Shown: positions 21,104 through 31,820 of the stretch, one piece after another
Position numbering within the stretch: the first letter of the stretch is position 1
How the letters are laid out: each line of letters opens with the position of its first letter
Origin: Craspedostauros australis
Taxonomy: Eukaryota; Bacillariophyta; Bacillariophyceae; Mastogloiales; Achnanthaceae
Assembly (NCBI GenBank): GCA_026770025.1
Contig: JAMXDE010000016.1
Coordinates: forward strand, 372,001-436,000
Direction of reading: 5' to 3'
DNA: 64,000 bases
Translations under genes and position numbers: made by a program
Notes under the pieces: generated by a model
What the model was told of the DNA's origin: nothing
Seen by the model: the letters and a program-made list of their open reading frames with translations, nothing else
Databases searched by the model: none

Positions 21104-24088
21104 TCATTTGGTGTAGATCGAGTGCAGCCCGACCAATCCCAACTTCTCATGCGCCCATCGATCCAGCAGCTGTGTCGGAGGCGTGATGCCCACCATCCGA
21201 TGTGCCCACAGAGTATTCGCGATGGATTGCGCGTTGGCCTTGTCAATCTGATCGATCATCAGCGCTGACAGCTGCGCGAAGATGTATTTGTTGCGCACTG
21301 ACAGGACGCCCATGGCGTACATCGTGGTCGCGGCATCCTTCGGCGTCGTGTACGTGCTCAGCATGCCGCGGGCCAGCATCGTGATGACCTCCTTGTCGTT
21401 GAACTCCACCTTGCACAAACCCCACAAGCAGTTGGTGATCTCGACCGTGTTGAGGCGCGCGGCCATGTCCTTGGCGCGGTATGCGAGGGAGCAAACGATG
21501 CCGGCCTGCTTGATGCGCAGCTTCCCGATCGCCCACGTGGCCTGGGCGATGTCACGCGGTGTCATCTCGTTGGCCCGCAATGACAAATCGTAGGCCAGCG
21601 AGGTCGCGTCATTTCGATGATCCCGGTTTGGCTGGCTGTGCCTCTCCCACTCCGACATCTTGCCGCAGGCCCAGAGGCTCTGCGCGAGCTGGCGCGTTGT
21701 GCATTGGTCGGACATGGACACGAGCAGCGACGTGAGATGGTGGTACACCTCCTTGTCATCCAGGTACGACGATCTGGCGAATGCGTAGAGAGCCGACGAT
21801 GCCTCCGCCGGTGACAGGTCTGGGGACAGCAGGTGGTGGCTGAGCTTGTCGAACAACCCGCAGGAAAGTTCGTACAACTTGATCTTATCCGCCTCTGGCG
21901 ATCCAATCCATTGCTTTTCGCGAGCATCTATGATGGAAGTGAAGGTCCCCAGGATGCGGCATGCCATCTTAGGGCTGCATGTGGACGTGATGTCGTGCAG
22001 CATGATGCGGTTGGCCAGATGCGCCAGGACCTCGTCGTCGTAGGTTCGGACCATGGAGATGAACCAGAGGAAGTTGGCGAGTTCGTCTGGTCCACAGCGC
22101 GACAAGAAATCCTCATCTGTGAACAGCCGTTGCGTGGCCTTGACGAATGGTGCGGCAACGCTTGGTTTGCGTCGATACAACAACGCCACAGTGCGAAGGA
22201 TGAAGCTCACTTGTCGTGGATTCATGGAGTGCGGCGGTGCCTGTGGCTCACGTGCCTGCAGCTGATGATGGTCATGCGCTGCGCTTGTTGATGCATCAAT
22301 TTCGCGCTGCGTTAGCTTGTGCAAGTGATGGCCGATCAAACCGATCATCTCTGGCTGACCCGCGATCTGTAGCTTCTCCACGGCCGTCGCGATTTGACTA
22401 AGATGCGTCAAGCTTGGCGTTGCATTCGATGCCAAGCCTCCCTGTTTGCATGCACGGGCAAGGTCATCAATGAGCTTCGTATCCGCTCGTATCACTTCGT
22501 ACGGTTCCAACGCAGCTAGCGTACGCCAGATATCTGACGCCATTCCCGATGTCAGCTTGTTTGATTCGTGCTGACGCAGTTGGTGTTGATGTTGTTGTGG
22601 TTGCTGTTGCTGCTCACCACAACCTTCTTCTTCTTCTTCCGAATCATCGAGACAACGCCGCAGGATGGTGCTGATCGTGGTGTAGGCAAAGATTCCAATC
22701 TCTTCTCCCAGTCGTGACGTAAGCCCCGGCTGAGATGTGACGAGGTCGCGTATCGCCACCAGCGATCGCCGCAGATCCGAGAGGCTTGCATCTGCATGAA
22801 CTTTCCTCTTTCGCAATCGTCGCATGAATGTGCGGGACAACGTGAAGCAATGATCCGAAGAATTGTCCGCGGCCGTGAGACGATCGCCTGCAGTTGCCAC
22901 GACGGTGAGGCCTTGAGACAATGTGTACGGCGAGAGCTTGGACATCGCGTCTGCTTTCGAGAGGCGGGCGAAGATGCGATCCGCGAGATACTGCATGCGA
23001 GGGTCGCCGTCGACGAGGCCGAGTTGATTGCATGCGTAAAGGCATTTGATGAGAACTTTGGGCGAAGCTCTGAAGATGGCCGCTTCTCCAGACGTCGATA
23101 GCAGAGCAACGACGAGACGACCCAGCGGTTGCAGGTGGCTGCGGCTGGAAGGGCTCTGCTGACACATCACCGCCAGTGCCTGCAGTACATCGATCAAAGA
23201 TGACACGGCCAGTTGAGTGGATGTCTCAAATTGAGCAATGGCTCGATGGGCCGACACGAGTTGTCGCCCGATGGATTTCAGCAGCTGAGACAGGAGCTCG
23301 CGTCTGATATAGTGGCCATCTTTGAATTGGCTGTTGGTCCGTGAGTGTTGCACGGTGATAGTGGCGATCCTCCGAAAGGCGGCGGCCGCGATGGAAAAGT
23401 CGAGGTTGTCGATCACATCCATCGAGACAGCATGAGACTCCTGATGTTGACGTTGTTGATGATGGTGTTGATGATGTTGTTGATGCTGGGCTGGAGTGGT
23501 GCTCACATGGCGTGGGGCGCCCAGTGCAGCAGCAGCCAGTCGAGGTCTGCCCTGGTAGTGACGTTGCGCTTGCGGTATTCGCCGTATACCGTGTGTTCTA
23601 TACATTGGTTGTGTGTTGTGCTGATGCCGTTGCTGCTGCTCATGTTCCTCTGATGGTTGCCTTATTCTGTGCAGCTGCACATGCTCAGAGTGGTGGTGCT
23701 GCTGATGATGAGTGCAATCGTGTAGCAGCTGGGCCATCAGCTCGGATGTCGGGCACCGAGCCACCGCAGCGACGGCGTCCCACTTGGTTTTGAAGTGATG
23801 CCTCCGCCGTCCGGGAAGCCCAACTGGAGGGCTCAAGGAGTCTCCCACGAATTGTTGTTGATGCTGATACTGCTGCTGTTCATGTTGCTGTTCATGTTGC
23901 TGCTCCTGTTCTTCCTGTTGTCTGATGTGTGTGTGGACGGATATTCGTGTGGTGCTTGGTTGGTGTGATCCAGATGTCGGCGTCGGTATTCGTGTGCCTG
24001 CATGAGACGATGTGAACCCTGACGCTGAGTGCGTCAGAAGGAGGATGCCAGACAGCATCGGCAGCAGCCTCTTCAGTGTCCCTTCCAT
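21104..24088 (-). CDS. Plastid-targeted helical-repeat (OPR/FAST-like) protein
   Basis: The protein is 994 residues. A signal peptide (LLPMLSGILLLTHSASG) ends at Phe25 (GFTSS), followed by a Thr/Ser/His/Gln-rich region of about 200 residues with His-Gln runs. The rest is built of roughly 37-residue two-helix repeats. Each has a W or Y with small residues: ELANFLWFISMVR, EASSALYAFARSSY, QLAQSLWACGKM, DIAQATWAIGKLRI, EITNCLWGLCKVEF, DAATTMYAMGVLSV and SIANTLWAHRMVGI. This pattern is that of octotricopeptide/FAST-kinase-like RNA-binding repeats, which act in organelle mRNA stability, processing or translation. No RAP endonuclease-like domain is seen at the C-terminus, which ends soon after the last repeat. 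The RNA target is unknown. Confidence 0.75.
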   Translation of the reverse strand: MEGTLKRLLPMLSGILLLTHSASGFTSSHAGTRIPTPTSGSHQPSTTRISVHTHIRQQEEQEQQHEQQHEQQQYQHQQQFVGDSLSPPVGLPGRRRHHFKTKWDAVAAVARCPTSELMAQLLHDCTHHQQHHHSEHVQLHRIRQPSEEHEQQQRHQHNTQPMYRTHGIRRIPQAQRHYQGRPRLAAAALGAPRHVSTTPAQHQQHHQHHHQQRQHQESHAVSMDVIDNLDFSIAAAAFRRIATITVQHSRTNSQFKDGHYIRRELLSQLLKSIGRQLVSAHRAIAQFETSTQLAVSSLIDVLQALAVMCQQSPSSRSHLQPLGRLVVALLSTSGEAAIFRASPKVLIKCLYACNQLGLVDGDPRMQYLADRIFARLSKADAMSKLSPYTLSQGLTVVATAGDRLTAADNSSDHCFTLSRTFMRRLRKRKVHADASLSDLRRSLVAIRDLVTSQPGLTSRLGEEIGIFAYTTISTILRRCLDDSEEEEEGCGEQQQQPQQHQHQLRQHESNKLTSGMASDIWRTLAALEPYEVIRADTKLIDDLARACKQGGLASNATPSLTHLSQIATAVEKLQIAGQPEMIGLIGHHLHKLTQREIDASTSAAHDHHQLQAREPQAPPHSMNPRQVSFILRTVALLYRRKPSVAAPFVKATQRLFTDEDFLSRCGPDELANFLWFISMVRTYDDEVLAHLANRIMLHDITSTCSPKMACRILGTFTSIIDAREKQWIGSPEADKIKLYELSCGLFDKLSHHLLSPDLSPAEASSALYAFARSSYLDDKEVYHHLTSLLVSMSDQCTTRQLAQSLWACGKMSEWERHSQPNRDHRNDATSLAYDLSLRANEMTPRDIAQATWAIGKLRIKQAGIVCSLAYRAKDMAARLNTVEITNCLWGLCKVEFNDKEVITMLARGMLSTYTTPKDAATTMYAMGVLSVRNKYIFAQLSALMIDQIDKANAQSIANTLWAHRMVGITPPTQLLDRWAHEKLGLVGLHSIYTK

Positions 24089-25303
24089 TGTGCTTGCGTA
24101 CAGATGTGTACAGATGCGGATGATGCTGGTGGTTGTTGTAGAGTTGAGTAGAGCGGAGGAGAGTATGCAGAGAAGAGTCGAGTTGGGTTGGGTACTCTGT
24201 GCCTTTCCGCTGTGCCAATCTCGAAGTCAGAGGAGGGCAGTCAGATGAAGGAAGTCTGCAGCGTGATGTGTGATGTGGAAGGATCAAAACGAACAGAGCA
24301 AAGGCGAAGAATGCCAAAAGTTACGTTCTTTTGTGCTTGGTTCCAAGAAGTCCTTTTGTGGGTGTTTGCTCTCCCTGTTGCTACTACCAGCGCCGCAAGA
24401 TGTGGTCCTTGTGCCGATGGTGTGAACCTCCTTGTTGTCTATCTCTTCCTCTTCCTCCTTTGCTGTCCTCTGTTTTTGCTTTCCGCCCTGATGTCGCCAA
24501 GCTGTCCCCATCACGCCAGTGCTGATACTTCCGCGATTTCGACACCTGCCTTCTTTTTCGTGCCATCAATCAACGCGATTGCACGTCGCGCAACAACGCT
24601 GCCACCCTGTTCTGTTTGGCCTCTCCGTTTGATGGCTGCCAACGAAGAAACGACAGAGAGACACAACGCGGCGCCTTCTGTTTTTGATGGCTCACTGTCC
24701 TTTGTGCGTCATCAGCTGTGCCATCACCACCACACAAAACACACAAACCACGTCAAAACTGTTTGGTTGGTGGTCGTGCTCCGAGAGTCCCCATCAATCG
24801 ACTGGGTCAAGTAGAGTTCCGAATGAATTCTGGACATGTGCCACGTCAGCTGAAATACTCCGAATTGTTGTGATGTGTCGTGCGTGATTAAAACAGCATA
24901 CTATCGGACTGTACGACGTACGGATGTCGAATCGTCCACAACACCCAGTCCCAAAGAAGAACAAAGCAGATGTTCGGAGAATCATGTGTGGTGATTGAGA
25001 ACAGATGCACATTTTGTGGGGTGCTTCTTGATGTTGGGCCTTTCGCATCGCCAAGGGGACATGCTCTTTGGCGCCGCCACTCGGCATCGATCACCCTCGA
25101 GAGACAAGCTGCTGCGCAGGGCATGGACGTGTGCGAAGTTCTTGACGAATGCTGTACTTTATTTACTATTGGTGCTGCTGAAAATGCAAGCAGAGTGTTG
25201 CACGATGGGTGCTCTCGCCACTCTGTACGATGACATGTACGAAGCCATGCATATAATGCATGCATATACCTATGTATGCGCTCTGCGCGCGTTGGCGTCA
25301 GTG
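24089..25303. other. Intergenic region without a recognisable gene
   Basis: These 1.2 kb lie between the OPR-like gene (5' side) and the ShKT-like gene (3' side), both on the minus strand. The longest frame (24188-24814, plus) has no conserved motif and looks random. Near 25257-25275 is an atgcat-rich palindromic patch. Confidence 0.4.
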
Positions 25304-26806
25304 CTACGGCATGGTGGCGACGAGGAGCAGTTGGCCAAGCGCCATGGCCATTACCGAGATGATGCCTGCGATGGAAGCGGCACCGCTTCCGTCGTCGCTG
25401 TCGCCTGGTCCATCTGTGTCTTCGTTTGTGTCGTCGCTGGTGACGTTTGCTGTGGCCGGATCGTTGCGGAACAGCCTCAGGCGATCCTCGACGTCATCGC
25501 TCATGAACGCGATGTTGGCATGCGCATCGGTCTCCATCTCGACCTTGCCCGCCGCCTGGGCCTCTGGTGACAAGTAGAGACGTTCCTTGCCGGATGGCCA
25601 GGTCTCGTAGGAGGTTGGCCCATGGTACATGAAGCCGCCCTCGAACCATTCGTACTTGCGGAACGTGGTGGCAACGGCCCACCGGACGGTCAGAACCGAG
25701 CCGCCGATCTCGAATGGGTATGCGCGGGATCTTGACCACGTGCCGGTGTACACCCCGGTCGATTCGTCGTAGGCGACCGCGACGTCATACATGTCGGAAT
25801 CTTCTATTGGCAAGACATCGACGATCAGCACCGTTCCCCTGCCAGAAGACGACGAGATGATGATCGAGGACTTTTCGGGATGTTCGGCATTGTACTGGCA
25901 ATACGAGACGCCGTTGTCCGCAATGAAGGTAGCGCGCTTCTGGGTGCAGGACGTGACGGATCGCTTGACGAAGAGGTCGTCCAGATCGTTCTCTGTTCCT
26001 GGGAGGTCATCCCACTTGAGGAAGAAATGGCGGACGCGGAAGGCGTCGCAAGCGGCCACCCCGTCGGCGATGTAGCACTGGTAGCCAGACGTAGCGTTGG
26101 ACAGCGTGCCGTCGTAGATGGCCTTCGTGTTCGTGCCGCTCCAATACTGGAAGGCCGACCAGATGGTGGAGTTGTGGAAGGTCATTCGAAAATCGACCTT
26201 GTCTTCCTTGACGTGGTAGTACAGATCGCGCTTGTGCCCACCGGCAATGCCGAAGGGCAAGTGACCCTGGACCTCGCCGGGGAAGACGGCGGCCGGCGGG
26301 TCGGCGGGGTCGGCGTCACATGCGTTGCACGTTTTGCGGCAGATGCTGTTGACCATGGTGTTGCCCATGCCGCTTACGATCTCACTGCCGCATGCGTAGT
26401 TTGCGAGGATGTCATCCGTGCAGGAGCATTGCTTGGCGAACAGGCAAATTCCGTGCGTGGCGATCTCATCTTCGCACGGTGGCGGCGGCGTTTCGGCATC
26501 GCAGGCGTTGCAGGTTTTGGCGCAGACTTCGTTGACCGGGACGCTGTTGCCCATGCTGCTCGTGATGTCCCCGCCGCAGTCGTAGGTCTCCAGCACTTTC
26601 GTGCAGTTGCAGAGGTTAGCGAACGTGCACACGACATGATCGCTCACCAAGTCCTTGCAGTCATCGTCTGTGTTGTTGCTCATAGCCGCGGCTGAGTTGG
26701 CATCGGAGTCGAGGACGACGACAAGGATGACGGCAGCGACCAGGTAAAGTGAGCGCAGCAATCCTCCATGGCTCCTGATTGCGTTTCTTGGCTTGGGATT
26801 GGACAT
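25304..26806 (-). CDS. Secreted or surface protein with two ShKT-like Cys-rich repeats
   Basis: The protein is 500 residues. A hydrophobic N-terminal signal (LYLVAAVILVVVL) is followed by two tandem eight-cysteine repeats at about residues 49-102 and 110-163. Both share spacing and wording (CTFANLCNCTKV...ETYDCG and CLFAKQCSCTDD...NYACG) and both end in KTCNACD. They resemble ShKT-like domains of extracellular proteins. The central 250 residues are rich in beta-strand-like segments (DKVDFRMTFHNSTIWSAFQY, VLTVRWAVATTFRKYEW). A DOMON-type beta-sandwich is possible, but I cannot confirm it. An Asp/Gly/Thr-rich linker and a C-terminal hydrophobic tail (SIAGIISVMAMALGQLLLVA) suggest a GPI or membrane anchor. 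It is probably a surface protein; no enzymatic motif is visible. Confidence 0.75.
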   Translation of the reverse strand: MSNPKPRNAIRSHGGLLRSLYLVAAVILVVVLDSDANSAAAMSNNTDDDCKDLVSDHVVCTFANLCNCTKVLETYDCGGDITSSMGNSVPVNEVCAKTCNACDAETPPPPCEDEIATHGICLFAKQCSCTDDILANYACGSEIVSGMGNTMVNSICRKTCNACDADPADPPAAVFPGEVQGHLPFGIAGGHKRDLYYHVKEDKVDFRMTFHNSTIWSAFQYWSGTNTKAIYDGTLSNATSGYQCYIADGVAACDAFRVRHFFLKWDDLPGTENDLDDLFVKRSVTSCTQKRATFIADNGVSYCQYNAEHPEKSSIIISSSSGRGTVLIVDVLPIEDSDMYDVAVAYDESTGVYTGTWSRSRAYPFEIGGSVLTVRWAVATTFRKYEWFEGGFMYHGPTSYETWPSGKERLYLSPEAQAAGKVEMETDAHANIAFMSDDVEDRLRLFRNDPATANVTSDDTNEDTDGPGDSDDGSGAASIAGIISVMAMALGQLLLVATMP

Positions 26807-28188
26807 TGTGATAGTGATTGTGGTTGTCTTGTGTTTGAATTTGGATTTGCGCTTGGCTTTGGCTTGATGGAGCCGATGGGGTGTTCGAATGAACGATTGG
26901 GGAATTTATGAGAAATGGAAGTGGTGTTGGTGGTTGTGTTGGTGGTTGGGTCGGCGACCGTCTTCGCTCACATTTGGATGGTGTGTTGTTGCAGTCATTT
27001 TGGTGTTGCTGCTGTCGCTGCGGTTACTGTTGCTGCCGATCTCACACCTGTCGTCCACCACAACGCAACACCTTGCAGCTCTCATGCTGTGCCCTGCAAG
27101 CAACCGTGGTACTTGTTTGCGTTTGGGTTCACGTGCTCCTGTTGCAGCTGCAGTCGCTGTTGGTGTTGAAGGGTGTGGTGTCCGAGGATCGGGCCTGTGC
27201 CAACTTCGCCTCGACGTCGCCTGTACTGTGAAAGAACATCTTGCACAGGCAATTCAAGGTGACCACAGACCGGTGATGGAGCAGGCTAAATTTGTGAGGG
27301 CGAAACAAAGAGACAAGTGACGCTTCCGCATCTTTTTCAGCCGTGGTCGATCGTGACAAGTTCGCTCCTCCGGATTTTCCTTTTCCGCTTTGCTGTATTC
27401 CGCAGATCGTCCTCAGTGTGTTCCTTCTTCTTGTTTCGGTGGACATCAGAATTACCATGGGCCGTACTAGTAAGAAATGGAGAAGACCATTTCGTGAAAC
27501 CTCTTGTCAAATTGGAGTGAATGAGTTGTTGCGCCATCAGGACACTGGAACAGTACCGATCAAACACGAACTGGTCACACTGACAAAGAAGACCAGAATG
27601 ACCCATCACATCCGATTTGTTCGCGGTCTTTTGCAGACGGTCTTTTCCGCTCCATGAGAAAAAAGCGTTGCGACGGAAAGATCACAACACAACATTTATG
27701 CTGTCATGTCACCGCAAATTCATGATTGATGAGTGAAGGTCGAATAAATGCGAACAGTCGTTGCCAATTCCGAACGCGCGAGTGACAAGCGTGCGCCATG
27801 GTCCAATGTCGCCATGATCCTTCTTCAGCCGCCACGCTTCACGGAAACACCAACTGCGGACGAAAGTAAACTATTTGAGCGAAAGAGACCCAGATGGCGA
27901 AAAAAGAGAGGAGGACCCCGTGTTGTCATGACTAACCCGGGAACAGAACACGCAACCACACAGACAAGATGACAATGACGCGACTGACGAGTCACTCGCC
28001 AGCACGGATACCGGCTTACTCAAAACACAGGAGCGCACACCTGAAACACACAGGACACGGAAAAATTGAGACAGAACCAGTGGATCGCTCACAAACGGAT
28101 TTCTCGTGCGGCAACAACAAGCGCAAGTTGGTGCGGGAGAAAATCTACGCTGCTCCTTTTTCCTTTCCTTCCTTTTTCTCTCGGTGCG
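26807..28188. other. Left edge of the gene-poor island, nothing recognised
   Basis: This stretch contains the promoter of the ShKT-like gene and about 1 kb of sequence with only short, overlapping, unconvincing frames. I see no repeat unit, RNA gene or transposon terminus. Confidence 0.4.
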
Positions 28189-28564
28189 ATGGTGTCGCCT
28201 CCGGATGTCAAGGCTGCTGCTCACGTGCTGCAGTATGGTTCGCCGTCTTTGTCTCCGCTGGTTGCATCCTCTCACATCGGTGCATCTTTGGGTTCCGGGG
28301 GGGAGTGTGTTGCTTGATCCAATGGAGGCGTCTGGCTATGGTCTTGTGGATGCGGAGTCGCTGGCTCTTGTGTCTTTGTCTGAGGCTCCGGGGACATCAG
28401 GGAAGCTGTTTTGTGGAGGTCTCATCGGGAAGTCTGGTGTGACATTCTGCACCAATGCATTGTCAATTGGCATGAATCACTGTGGTGTTGCAGTGCATGG
28501 CAAACGCAAGGTCGTCACAGCTGCTGGTGATCTCTTCATCTGCTGCCCTGTCTCCAAGCAATGA
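28189..28564 (+). pseudogene. Broken small gene, frameshift at a G7 run
   Basis: Two good-looking coding pieces abut in different frames. The first starts at ATG 28189 (SPPDVKAAAHVLQYGSPSLS) and runs into an early stop near 28316. The second covers about 28305-28564 (LLDPMEASGYGLVDAESLAL, then GKLFCGGLIGKSGVTFC) and ends in TGA at 28562. The switch falls at a run of seven G (28297-28303), so a one-base indel there explains the break. About 125 codons would be spanned. I do not recognise the family. The position at the edge of a repeat island suggests decay, but a sequencing error in the homopolymer is an alternative. Confidence 0.5.
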
Positions 28565-28880
28565 GGGTCAGGCGGCGCCTTCTGCACACCAAGCATCAAC
28601 AAGTTTGCACTCTCAGAGGAAGTCTTGTCTACTCTTTGTTAGGAATCGAGGGTACAACTTCGTTGAGATACCCATGATTGCTGCACCTCCCAAACATTAT
28701 TCATCACACCTTTGAATATTATTCATTACACCCATGAACCAAATCACATGTGACCAATCTCAGTCTTAACAAGGAAAAACAGTCTGTCCTCTCTGAATCA
28801 GAAAAGCCACAGCATCAAGGAACAGGATGTCCCAACATCAAGCATGGAATCATGACAAACAGTTGAGATTCAATAGGGGA
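28565..28880. other. Noncoding spacer
   Basis: AT-richer sequence without a gene. Near 28684-28735 a cacctc/catt-type motif recurs loosely (attattcatcacacc and attattcattacacc), a short imperfect tandem repeat. Confidence 0.4.
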
Positions 28881-28899
28881 CAGACTATTACCGGACACG

Positions 28900-29560
28900 G
28901 TATCAAACCGATGGGAGAAATTCTTGTTTTGGCGCAAAATCTTCCGACTTGATCGACCACCAAATCTTTTCTCCTCCCTTCTCTCCTCCATTCACGAATC
29001 CATCATGACTCAAACATGACCTACCTGACTCACACCTCACCTTGGGAACTATATGCTCCTCAGATCCTCTTTACTACAACATACCTTGATTCCCTCCATG
29101 CTGACGACTACTGACCACTGCCGTAGTCTTGACGCGTGTATCTAACCAGCTTCAACTCAAGCAATGGAATCCAAGGGTCAGCTCCAGCCACAGCCACTGC
29201 TTCATGACCGTCACTGTCAAGTGTCATGACCTACACTGCAGTGTATCTACATGTATGAAGAGCAAAGCACTGAATTGATCATCTACCCTGAGCACTGAAC
29301 CAAGTACATCAGTGCAGGGTCTCGCCAAGTTGTGTGGCATCGTTTCTTCACCCTACTAACACTACAAGCTAACTCATAATAAACAGTCAAGGATTAGCTA
29401 CAAAGCACTCTTCTACTCATCGTTACAGTAACAACTATTCAAACAGTACACTCTCTTGAACTACATCACACGGCTATCCCGAAGTCAGCAGATTCAAGAG
29501 GCATCCTCCACCAATTCGCGCCGTCTACACCCGAATCCTAACTGGTAGCTGCGAGTGGTT
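28900..29560 (+). repeat. Dispersed repeat copy 1 (LTR-like), direct orientation
   Basis: This stretch shares at least five ordered blocks with 39340-39870 read on the other strand. They are TTTTGGCGC at 28927, TGACTCAAACA at 29006-29016, GGGAACTATATGCTC at 29044-29058, AGCACTGAACC at 29292-29302 and CGTTTCTTCACCCTAC at 29341-29356. Spacing is nearly conserved, so the two are diverged copies of one element. It carries no long frame. Size and composition would suit a solo LTR or a nonautonomous element. The ends are not defined. Confidence 0.6.
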
Positions 29561-29799
29561 GCCAAATACTCTCTTATCAACTCCACCAAGCATCTTCCTC
29601 TGCCAACCAATCGCAAGTGTCTCTCTGAGACCAAGCCAAAAGGCACAGCTTGCAAACCGAGCCTCCACCAAAGGACCACGTCCTCTCCGCATGCATCTGA
29701 TCTGAAATCAGATCCCCAACGCTCGAAAACCGAGCTATCAACATCTAGATTGAAATTAGGTACCCATCTCCCATGACTGAAACGTGATTCACTATTTTT

Positions 29800-30930
29800 G
29801 ATTCGACTCGATTTGAGAGTATCCCTTCATGACCCAGGGCCTATAGTGAATCCAAATAGCAAAAAAATTTCACGGAATCTTCATTTTAACGTCAACGTTT
29901 ACACGTAACATATCACTTTCTTGATACCTGAAGAAAGCTTGAGAGATGGGCGATCCAGCCATGTGTCGCTTTCGGTGGGATTGTTAGGATGATTGTGTCG
30001 CAACCAGAGCCTGAACCACCCGTGAATAGTTTTTTGGCTAGCGGGACTGGCGCGAACCTGTTCAGCAACACGCAGATTGTGGGCGAAATCGCATTGGTTT
30101 TTCTGCATATCAAACTCGCAAAACTTGTCGTTGTCTTCTGCTTTCTGGGATACATTGCCGTCCTCTTCCGGAGGTTATCATCTCCAAGAACGAACAGAAA
30201 GATGAGCAGCACTCGACCAGTGTTGGGCGAGGAAACGTCCATGGGCGTGTACGAAGATCACACACAGGGGCTTCCGGTAAACTGCCGGACATTGAGAGTC
30301 GGACATACTGTTCGCGAAGGGAAGAACACTAATGGTCGTGAGTGCGACGTTATTAGTCATGGTTGTCATGTCCTTTTGACATTCTCGTCGCGACTCGTAT
30401 CTGAATGGTGTCCATACATGCCTTGAAATAGGGCACCTTTTCAACACGTGCTCTAAATAGGGCACGCTTTGTTTCACTACATCTGAGAGACACTTCAATC
30501 ATGCATTGACAATTTGAAACCGTCGGAGACGACGTCCTCACCACGACTAGATAATTCGCATTCACTACTATTGTCCGTAAATGTACCTTCAATGTTGTCC
30601 GTTAGTACGATAGTCCGTTTTGCTGGAAGCCCCATGATGGGAAGCGACAGCATTGCCGATAGTGCTGCTACTTGAAGGCCACAAATAAAATTACTGGCCT
30701 AGAAAGAAACACTCCAAAGACGGTCAAAAAGATCTTCAGCTTATGCGGATTCCATATCTGCAAAGAAAATTGGGGTATCTACCATGGAAGGTGTTGAAGT
30801 AAGATAAAACATAATTTCAGTGGTTCCCAACGATAGCACTGTAATGAAGGTACCGATTTAGTTGTTTACGTAGGCTGCGGTAGGACAAACGCGTTCAAAA
30901 TTTAACACGGGCCAAAAAAAAAGGATATAA
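29800..30930. other. Noncoding stretch inside the island
   Basis: This region is AT-richer. Two copies of AAATAGGGCAC lie 27 bases apart near 30427 and 30454. Minus-strand frames between 29899 and 30498 are short and broken by stops. One fragment (RVAEQVRASPASQKTIHGWF) looks faintly like a helix-turn-helix but is too short to call. Confidence 0.35.
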
Positions 30931-31560
30931 TGAACGCATTGGGCCTGGGTCATGAAGGGATAGTCGAGTGAGTCTTGATACACGATTGATATTCAGTCAC
31001 TACAGTCATCGAACCTGACGTAGGCACTGACATCATCGTATGACGTCAGAGGATTGGTCATTGTGATCCTCGGAATCGAGATTATATTTTAGTCATGGTA
31101 TGCTGACTTGTCTAGCAAAGCCGAGTGCACCATTGAGCATGTGGCAACAACATTTAGGATCCAGAACAACATCGTCAGAGGTGATGCATGCACCTCATCG
31201 ACGTAGACGGATCAACCCATATATGATCAAACAGAGATCAAGATTAGGCAAGACCAGGAGAGATGGAGAAAGACCCAAAGGTGAGAATAACACGAGGTAT
31301 CGTGTAAGTCAACATGCCATCTTGGGCAATGTTTTAGGAAAGACTGCGAGATAAACCACGAGGTAATCGAGCAGCATGTTAGCAACCGTGCAATAGGCAC
31401 CATCATTAGAAATAGGAGATCATCATCTCATAATCCAAACTCAATCATCAATTGAATACAACCATAACTTAGCAACAACTATCACCAAACACACCGACTT
31501 CACCTGACGGATTGATCACCCTGGCGGAGGAGTAAGTGCAGTGTTTGGTGCCTGTCCTGT
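30930..31560 (+). promoter_or_regulatory. Putative 5' LTR/leader of the gag element
   Basis: This noncoding stretch directly precedes the gag frame. It contains a perfect CRE octamer TGACGTCA at 31041-31048 and an AT-rich TATA-like patch (catatatgatc) near 31218-31227. A TGGCGGAGG sequence near 31520 could be a primer-binding site. I did not find a matching 3' copy, so the LTR label is tentative. Confidence 0.35.
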
Positions 31561-31820
31561 GTGTAATTGCTGATTATCACGAGCCACTCAAGAGGACAAA
31601 AGTCCCAGCTGAAGGTAAGCGACCCAAGGTTGAACTTCAGTAGCCTCTGCCAAAGCAAGCTATAACCGCACTCGCCGACCGAGTACGAGCCTCTCCAAGC
31701 CTGCATCAAACTTCAGTGCACACCTTCCCAACGAAGTGAAGCCGAGCAAGAGCAAGAGAAGGCAAACAGATTGATCCCCTCGAAGTCCGAAGACTACTCG
31801 AGAAGTCCCCGCTATCCATC

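Noticed and set aside
29530-29560. Primer-binding-site-like sequence (TGGTAGCTGCGAGTGG) after repeat copy 1
   Set aside because: Only partial agreement with initiator tRNA ends that I recall, and no CA-ended LTR border just before it. Insufficient to call.
29899-30498. Possible transposase helix-turn-helix fragment on the minus strand
   Set aside because: Short, with stops in all frames and only a weak resemblance; no catalytic motif nearby.
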